From Marinosulfonomonas sp. (GTDB taxonomy: Bacteria > Pseudomonadota > Alphaproteobacteria > Rhodobacterales > Rhodobacteraceae), in the NCBI GenBank assembly GCA_026989405.1, contig JALSJL010000440.1:1-10289 (forward strand): a stretch of DNA of 10,289 nt, in the 5' to 3' direction. The notes below the pieces were generated by a model. That model did no database searches and was not told where the DNA came from. It worked only from the letters and a program-made list of their open reading frames with translations. Position 1 is the stretch's first letter; each line of letters begins with the position of its first letter. The position numbers were made by a program, and so were the translations under genes. Of this stretch, positions 6,086-10,289 are shown piece after piece.

Positions 6086-6544
6086 TCAGGTGGGCAGCGG
6101 ACCGTCGGCCTTGCGCTGGTCCATCACGATCCGGCTCTGCACGCGGGCAACCGCCGGGTTGGGCAGCAGGGTTTCCTGGATCAGCTTATTCAGTTCACCC
6201 AGGTTTGCACAGTAGATACGCAACAGGTAGTCTGCTTCGCCCGTCAGGATCCAGGCGCTGGTGATTTCCGGGCGGGTGTCGATCAGGCGGACGAACTCGG
6301 CAACCTGTCCGGGTTCGTGCGTGGCCATCTGGACCTGCACGAAGGCCTGCACCCCAAGCCCCAGCCGCTGCGCGCTTACGCGTGCCGCATAGCCTTCGAT
6401 ATACCCCTCTGTCTCAAGCCGTTGACGCCTGCGGCCGGCCTGGCTTGGCGACAGGTTCAGCAGGTCGCCCAATTGCTGGCTGGTCTGCTGCGCGTTCTTC
6501 TGCAAAGCGGCCAGCAGGCGCGAGTCTGTTTCATCCAATGTCAT
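6086..6544 (-). CDS. Lrp/AsnC family transcription regulator
   Basis: A 152-residue regulator of the feast/famine family. The N-terminus begins LDETDSRLLAALQKNAQQT, followed by a winged helix-turn-helix (about 20-52: QQLGDLLNLSPSQAGRRRQR, then LETEGYIEGY). The C-terminal RAM/AsnC effector domain is at about 65-140, with ITSAWILTGEADYLLRIYC and the Gly102 turn. Such proteins form dimers or octamers and respond to amino acids. It is divergent from hpd, so local control of tyrosine/phenylalanine breakdown is the natural inference, with an aromatic amino acid or its keto acid as the likely effector. It is followed after 11 bp by the antiporter gene, probably co-transcribed. The start at 6544 gives the standard family N-terminus; its ribosome site is weak (AAGAGAA upstream). 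A candidate promoter and an overlapping palindrome suggest autoregulation. Confidence 0.93.
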   Translation of the reverse strand: MTLDETDSRLLAALQKNAQQTSQQLGDLLNLSPSQAGRRRQRLETEGYIEGYAARVSAQRLGLGVQAFVQVQMATHEPGQVAEFVRLIDTRPEITSAWILTGEADYLLRIYCANLGELNKLIQETLLPNPAVARVQSRIVMDQRKADGPLPT

Positions 6545-6564
6545 GCGGCGAATTCTCTTGATGG

Positions 6565-6590
6565 TGGCATATCATGCGCATCATGCGCCA
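6565..6590. promoter_or_regulatory. Candidate Lrp-type operator: imperfect palindrome over a tandem 9-bp repeat
   Basis: A 26-bp imperfect palindrome with 10 of 13 complementary positions: outer arms TGGC and GCCA, perfect core ATGCGCAT at 6574-6581. Within it ATCATGCGC occurs twice in tandem (6571-6579 and 6580-6588). It overlaps the predicted -10 of the regulator gene and lies about 65-90 bp upstream of the likely hpd start. That geometry suits repression of lrp and activation of hpd by the same bound regulator. The role as an Lrp site is inferred. Confidence 0.5.
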
Positions 6591-6608
6591 TATTTGACGA
6601 GCCGGCAA
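6580..6608 (-). promoter_or_regulatory. Candidate promoter of the Lrp-like gene
   Basis: On the minus strand, TTGCCG (6608-6603), a 17-bp spacer and CATGAT (6585-6580), each matching four of six consensus bases. The -10 lies inside the palindrome, so binding there would block it. Confidence 0.4.
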
Positions 6609-6642
6609 ATGAGAATGCGCAGTTTTCGCACAATCCTTGCGG

Positions 6643-6648
6643 TAAACT
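6643..6648 (+). promoter_or_regulatory. Candidate -10 element of hpd
   Basis: TAAACT (four of six consensus bases) 31 nt before the hpd ATG. No good -35 lies 16-18 bp upstream (the region reads CAGTTTTCG), which would fit a promoter needing an activator. TTGACG at 6594-6599 resembles a -35 but has no -10 at correct spacing. Confidence 0.35.
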
Positions 6649-6678
6649 TGGCCAAACGCACCGAACAGGAGAAACCCC

Positions 6679-7776
6679 ATGGGCCCCTTCCCGCATGACG
6701 CCCCGCGCGCAGAGATTTCCGAAGACAATCCGGCCGGCACCGACGGTTTTGAATTTGTCGAGTTCGCCCACCCGGAAGACCCGCAGATCCTGCGCGACCA
6801 GTTTGCCAGGATGGGCTACAGCCATACGGCCACGCACAAGACCAGGGCGGTCGAGCTTTGGCAGCAGGGCGATATCAGCTATCTGCTGAACGCAGAGCCG
6901 GGGTCTTTCGGCCAGCGGTTCGCGGGCGAACACGGACCTTGTGCTCCGTCAATGGGCTGGCGCGTGGTCGATGCCGAACACGCCTTCAGACACGCGGTTG
7001 CAAAGGGCGCCACGCCCTACGAGGGCCATGACAAGTCCATGGACGTTCCGGCCATCGTCGGCATTGGCGGCTCGCTGATCTATTTTGTCGACCGGTATTA
7101 CGACACCAGCCCCTATAACGAGGAATTCGACTGGGTTGCCGACGCCCACCCGGAGGGTGTCGGGTTCTACTATCTCGACCACCTCACCCACAACGTCCAT
7201 CAGGGCAACATGGATGTCTGGTTCCGCTACTATGCCGACATCTTCAATTTCAGGGAAATCCGGTTTTTCGACATCGAAGGCAAACATACCGGCCTGTTCA
7301 GCCGGGCGCTGACCTCGCCCTGCGGGCGCATCCGCATCCCGATCAACGAGGACAGGTCGGAAAACGGCCAGATTGTCGAATACCTGCGCCGCTACAACGG
7401 AGAAGGCATCCAGCACATCGCCGTTGGCACCGATGACATCTACGCATCGACCGACGCCATCGCCGAAGCCGGGCTGAAGTTCATGCCCGCTCCGCCCGCG
7501 AAATATTACGAAATGTCGCACGACCGGGTGTCGGGCCACCAGGAGCCGCTCGACCAGATGATGAAACACGGCATCCTGATCGACGGCGAAGGTGTGCTCG
7601 GTGGCGGCGAAACGCGTATCCTGCTGCAGATTTTTTCGAAAACCATGGTCGGCCCGATCTTTTTCGAATTCATCCAGCGCAAGGGCGATGACGGGTTCGG
7701 AGAGGGCAACTTCCGCGCCCTGTTCGAAAGCATCGAACAGGATCAGATCGAACGTGGCGTGCTCAAGGCCGGATGA
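6679..7776 (+). CDS. hpd: 4-hydroxyphenylpyruvate dioxygenase
   Basis: A 365-residue cytoplasmic non-heme Fe(II) enzyme that converts 4-hydroxyphenylpyruvate and O2 to homogentisate and CO2, the second step of tyrosine catabolism. It has two vicinal-oxygen-chelate domains: N-terminal about 20-150 (GFEFVEFAHPE, then YFVDRY) and catalytic about 160-350. The iron ligands are His168 (YYLDHLTHNVH), His246 (EGIQHIAVGTDD) and Glu330 (GPIFFEFIQRKGDDGFGEGN), each 6-8 residues beyond the corresponding His161, His240 and Glu322 of the Pseudomonas enzyme. The length is typical for bacterial HPPD. ATG 6679 has AGGAG (6667-6671) 7 nt upstream. It diverges from the Lrp/AsnC regulator, a common local arrangement. 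No homogentisate dioxygenase or maleylacetoacetate isomerase gene is seen here. It converges on the 812-codon gene. Confidence 0.97.
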   Translation: MGPFPHDAPRAEISEDNPAGTDGFEFVEFAHPEDPQILRDQFARMGYSHTATHKTRAVELWQQGDISYLLNAEPGSFGQRFAGEHGPCAPSMGWRVVDAEHAFRHAVAKGATPYEGHDKSMDVPAIVGIGGSLIYFVDRYYDTSPYNEEFDWVADAHPEGVGFYYLDHLTHNVHQGNMDVWFRYYADIFNFREIRFFDIEGKHTGLFSRALTSPCGRIRIPINEDRSENGQIVEYLRRYNGEGIQHIAVGTDDIYASTDAIAEAGLKFMPAPPAKYYEMSHDRVSGHQEPLDQMMKHGILIDGEGVLGGGETRILLQIFSKTMVGPIFFEFIQRKGDDGFGEGNFRALFESIEQDQIERGVLKAG

Positions 7777-7818
7777 TGATCTGAACGGCGCTGCGGGCAC
7801 GGGCTTGTTCGCGGCCCG

Positions 7819-7838
7819 GCCGGCGCCCTCGGGCCGGC
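7819..7838. terminator. GC-rich hairpin between convergent genes
   Basis: GCCGGC (7819-7824) and GCCGGC (7833-7838) can form a 6-bp stem with an 8-nt loop in the 62-bp gap after hpd. GGCCCG (7813-7818) can alternatively pair with CGGGCC (7830-7835). Neither side has a T-run, so intrinsic termination is doubtful. Confidence 0.3.
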
Positions 7839-10277
7839 TCAGGACGGGATTTCAAGTGTAACCGTGCGTCCACGCTTGATGTATTTCAACTTGTTACCCG
7901 AGATTTCCGCGACTTTCCCGCCATCCAGCCGGTCGCCGACCTTGACCTTCACGAACCGCCCGTTCTTGAGCCGGACCAGCGCGCGGCGGTCCGACGACTT
8001 GCCGTAGACGCCGATCAGATTGACCCGCGAAAGCGAGATCGCGTGTTCGACCGTGGCTTCGCGCGCAACCGAGGCCTTGGTGGGAATTTGCGGCACCCGG
8101 GCAGGGGCGACGGCGGCAACGGCGCTGTTGCCGGCGGCCGGGTTTGCCCGGGCTTCGGCCAGGGCGCGTTCGACGGCTGCGGCAATGCCGTTGGGGCGCA
8201 GCTCTGGCGTCCGGGATTTCAGAACCGCCAGTTTCGTCGGGGTCAGATCGACATCCAGGCCCGGCGACTGCGGTGATGGCGGTCGCGCGACCGGCCGTAT
8301 CCGCGCCAACTCGCTGCGTGACCGTCCGCCAAGGCGCGCCCGTTCGTCCGTTTCCACAAGCCCCTTTGGCCGCGCCAGTGGTCGCACCGCTGCCAGCAAT
8401 TGCCGGTCGGGCTGGGCAAGGGGCTGTTGCGGCGCGCTGCCGGGGCGGGGGTCGGGCACCGTTGCGGGGCGGCCGGCAAAGACCACCGCGCCCGATGGCG
8501 TTTCGCTGCCCTCTGGGGTGGCCCGGACGAACCCGCGATCATCCAGATCAAACCGCGTTCCGGCCGGCGGTGGCGGTTGGAACTGCCCAAGCGGGCGCAG
8601 GTCCCGGTCAAGCGCCGGCGTCTGCAATGCAATCGCGTCATGCCCGATGACCTGGCGATCAATGGAGGCGACATACAGGTCGGCAAGCCGGTCGGCCTGA
8701 AGGTCGCCCAATGGGGCAGGCGCCAGCGGCCATATGCCCGAACGCGCGTGGATTTCTGCCGCGGCGTCTTCTGTCAGCACCCCCGGTCCGGCCTCTGCCG
8801 CGGCCAGGTCCGAGACGTCGGGCGCCGTCGGCACGGCTGACCCCTCGGCCGGGTCCGGTGCCTCGTTCGGTGCCTGGCCCGGTGCCTCGTCCGGTGCTCG
8901 GGCTGATGGCGCACCCGAGGCCACATCAGGCGCGCGATCAGGGGCGATCGCCGCGATTTCCTCTGGTGGGGCGATTTCCTGCGGCGTGCCGGAAATTGCA
9001 TCGCCGCCCGTCGCCCCGCCAAGGGAACCATCGCCGGGCGGCAGCGCCGAAAGCTCGACCTCCGCGGCCGGGTCCGGCAGCGCCGTGCTGGTTGCACCGT
9101 CGTTGCGCGACCAGATGATGGCACCGGCAATGACGACAACCGTAACAAGGGCCGCAAGCAGCAGCGGAAAGGACCGCGCAAGCCTTCCCGAAACGCCCGC
9201 GGACTGATCGCGCGTGCCGAAAATGGCCAGCGAGCGTTCTTCCTCGGCGCGGCGGGGCCACGGGGTCGCGGTGCCCGCGTCCGGGCGGGCAGGGCGGTCG
9301 GGCGTCGGGGCCTGCAGCGGCGGGGGCATGCGCCCGGGCCTTGACGCAGCACCCTTCGGCCCGCGGCGTCTTTCGCTGCCTGCAATCTCGGCAGAGGTCA
9401 CCGGCATGCGGGTGATTTCCTGGGCCAGCGCACGCGCGGGCGAGGCCGCCGGCGCAACCACATCCGGGGCGACCTGAGCCGCCACATCCGGGCCCTGCCG
9501 AGCCTCGGGCGCGTCGGCCTGCTCGATCGCCGCCCGGGGGGCACTGTCCGGCAGGCTTTCGGGGGCCGGTATGCTCTCGGGTTCGAGCAGCAGAAACCTC
9601 GGCTTGAGCCGGTTCAGCGTGGGCGGCGCATCAGCGCCACCCTGGGCATCGCGGCGGCTGGAAAACTCCGGCGCGTCATCCCGCGTGCCGCCATCCGCTG
9701 TGTCGGGCGCATCTTCGGTCGCGTCCCGGGGCGCGTCCTCGCCTTCGTCTGCAGCCGTTTGCACCGCTGTTTCGCCGACAGATCCCGCCGCCTCCTGCGG
9801 TGCGTCGCCCGCCGTTTCGGCGGCATCCGGTTCCCGGTCCGGCGCGGGGTCGGCCGCGGGGCTTTCGGGGCTTTCGGCCAGGGGTGTGTCGCAGCTCTGG
9901 ACCACGACAATTGCCTGGCTGTCGCGCTCGATTTCGTCATCCGGCCCGACCAGTTCCGCCGCCAGTCGCGTCACGCCGAAAAACGGCTCTCCCGGAAAGT
10001 CGCCGGCCTGCGGAATTGCCACGAAACAGACGGGGTTGAACCGATGCTCGGTGGCGAATGCCTCGGCCTCGGCCAGTGTTTCCCGCGCCACCGCCGCAAC
10101 ATGCACGCCGCTTTCGCCGGCCGGGCGCCAGTCAAACACGATTTCGTCCAGCGAATAGGGGGTCAGCCCGTCCAGCCTGTCGGCAATTTCCCTTTGCCGC
10201 CCGGCATCGTCGGTCGCGTCGCATTCCAGGGTTCGATACAGGATTTCGGAATTTGGAATGACCAGTTTCGAGGCCAT
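7839..10277 (-). CDS. Single-pass membrane protein with GspL/PilM-like N-terminus and PilP/GspC-like C-terminus (unrecognised function)
   Basis: An 812-residue protein I cannot name. Residues 1-130 look globular. The stretch LDGLTPYSLDEIVFDWRPAG with VHVAAVARETLAEAEAFATE resembles the sub-region of GspL/PilM actin-like domains where a strand-helix unit precedes VAVAxV and a long helix. Residues about 131-365 are Ala/Pro/Asp/Glu-rich and probably disordered. One hydrophobic helix (about 370-389), with Arg before and after it, crosses the membrane, putting the C-terminal half in the periplasm. A second Pro/Ala linker contains repeats (about 456-479). A more ordered stretch follows (about 505-600: SGIWPLAPAPLGDLQ, then FDLDDRGFVRATPEG). 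Two RPxARP motifs sit at 632-637 and 661-666. Residues 745-812 (LSRVNLIGVYGKSSDRRALV, then VKVGDRLDGGKVAEI) look like a PilP/GspC homology-region beta domain. I infer an envelope adaptor. No stop precedes ATG 10277 before the window edge, so the start could be farther upstream. Confidence 0.8.
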   Translation of the reverse strand: MASKLVIPNSEILYRTLECDATDDAGRQREIADRLDGLTPYSLDEIVFDWRPAGESGVHVAAVARETLAEAEAFATEHRFNPVCFVAIPQAGDFPGEPFFGVTRLAAELVGPDDEIERDSQAIVVVQSCDTPLAESPESPAADPAPDREPDAAETAGDAPQEAAGSVGETAVQTAADEGEDAPRDATEDAPDTADGGTRDDAPEFSSRRDAQGGADAPPTLNRLKPRFLLLEPESIPAPESLPDSAPRAAIEQADAPEARQGPDVAAQVAPDVVAPAASPARALAQEITRMPVTSAEIAGSERRRGPKGAASRPGRMPPPLQAPTPDRPARPDAGTATPWPRRAEEERSLAIFGTRDQSAGVSGRLARSFPLLLAALVTVVVIAGAIIWSRNDGATSTALPDPAAEVELSALPPGDGSLGGATGGDAISGTPQEIAPPEEIAAIAPDRAPDVASGAPSARAPDEAPGQAPNEAPDPAEGSAVPTAPDVSDLAAAEAGPGVLTEDAAAEIHARSGIWPLAPAPLGDLQADRLADLYVASIDRQVIGHDAIALQTPALDRDLRPLGQFQPPPPAGTRFDLDDRGFVRATPEGSETPSGAVVFAGRPATVPDPRPGSAPQQPLAQPDRQLLAAVRPLARPKGLVETDERARLGGRSRSELARIRPVARPPSPQSPGLDVDLTPTKLAVLKSRTPELRPNGIAAAVERALAEARANPAAGNSAVAAVAPARVPQIPTKASVAREATVEHAISLSRVNLIGVYGKSSDRRALVRLKNGRFVKVKVGDRLDGGKVAEISGNKLKYIKRGRTVTLEIPS
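8857..8904. repeat. Four tandem 12-bp units in the linker of the membrane protein gene
   Basis: Units GGTGCCTCGTTC, GGTGCCTGGCCC, GGTGCCTCGTCC and GGTGCTCGGGCT run head to tail. On the minus strand they encode a degenerate four-residue AP-rich repeat (APDEAPGQAPNEAP region). Twelve-bp periodicity keeps the frame, so copy number could vary without breaking the protein. Confidence 0.7.
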
Positions 10278-10289
10278 CTGTCCGCCCGC

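Noticed and set aside
4326..6215. Long open frame of 629 codons on the plus strand
   Set aside because: It lies antisense to the antiporter gene; its product is Gln/His/Arg-rich with no family pattern, the usual opposite-strand shadow in GC-rich DNA.
6594..6599. TTGACG as the -35 of hpd
   Set aside because: No acceptable -10 lies 15-19 bp downstream.
6949..7800. 283-codon minus-strand frame opposite hpd
   Set aside because: Shadow of hpd; valine/aspartate-rich with no family pattern.

Overview
The window is GC-rich and densely packed, and it looks like the chromosome of an alphaproteobacterium, most likely a member of the Rhodobacteraceae/Roseobacter group. The evidence is the gene order helicase C-terminus / S4 RNA-binding protein / 7Fe ferredoxin / CarD, the divergent cobS-cobT pair, and the divergent lrp-hpd pair. 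I see no phage, insertion sequence, CRISPR array, tRNA or rRNA, so this reads as core chromosome, not an island.

Layout. Positions 1-1474 (+) hold the 3' end of a large helicase gene, an Hsp15-like S4 protein starting with TTG directly after the helicase stop, and fdxA. Positions 1475-1755 are the longest gap. It contains a good sigma-70-type promoter and a leader of roughly 190 nt for carD, with several possible hairpins and a candidate cysteine-rich leader ORF whose stop overlaps the carD start. carD (1756-2268, +) ends at a strong intrinsic terminator. cobS (2332-3105, -) and cobT (3189-4196, +) diverge from an 83-bp gap and supply two steps of cobalamin nucleotide-loop assembly. cobT converges on a KefB/KefC-type antiporter (4197-6074, -) with no spacer at all. 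The antiporter lies 11 bp downstream of an Lrp/AsnC regulator (6086-6544, -), and the two are probably co-transcribed. The regulator diverges from hpd (6679-7776, +), the 4-hydroxyphenylpyruvate dioxygenase of tyrosine breakdown. hpd converges on an 812-codon gene (7839-10277, -).

How the genes work together. The first block is information processing (RNA helicase, ribosome-associated S4 protein, CarD) plus an electron carrier. The middle is vitamin B12 lower-ligand activation and attachment. The third block is a local regulator facing hpd, with a shared control region holding a palindrome and a tandem 9-bp repeat that overlap the predicted lrp -10.

The least explained items are the 812-residue single-pass membrane protein and the carD leader. 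The protein has a cytoplasmic N-terminal domain reminiscent of GspL/PilM-type proteins and a periplasmic C-terminus reminiscent of PilP/GspC, joined by long Pro/Ala/acidic linkers. Both interpretations are from reading only; no search or folding was run.
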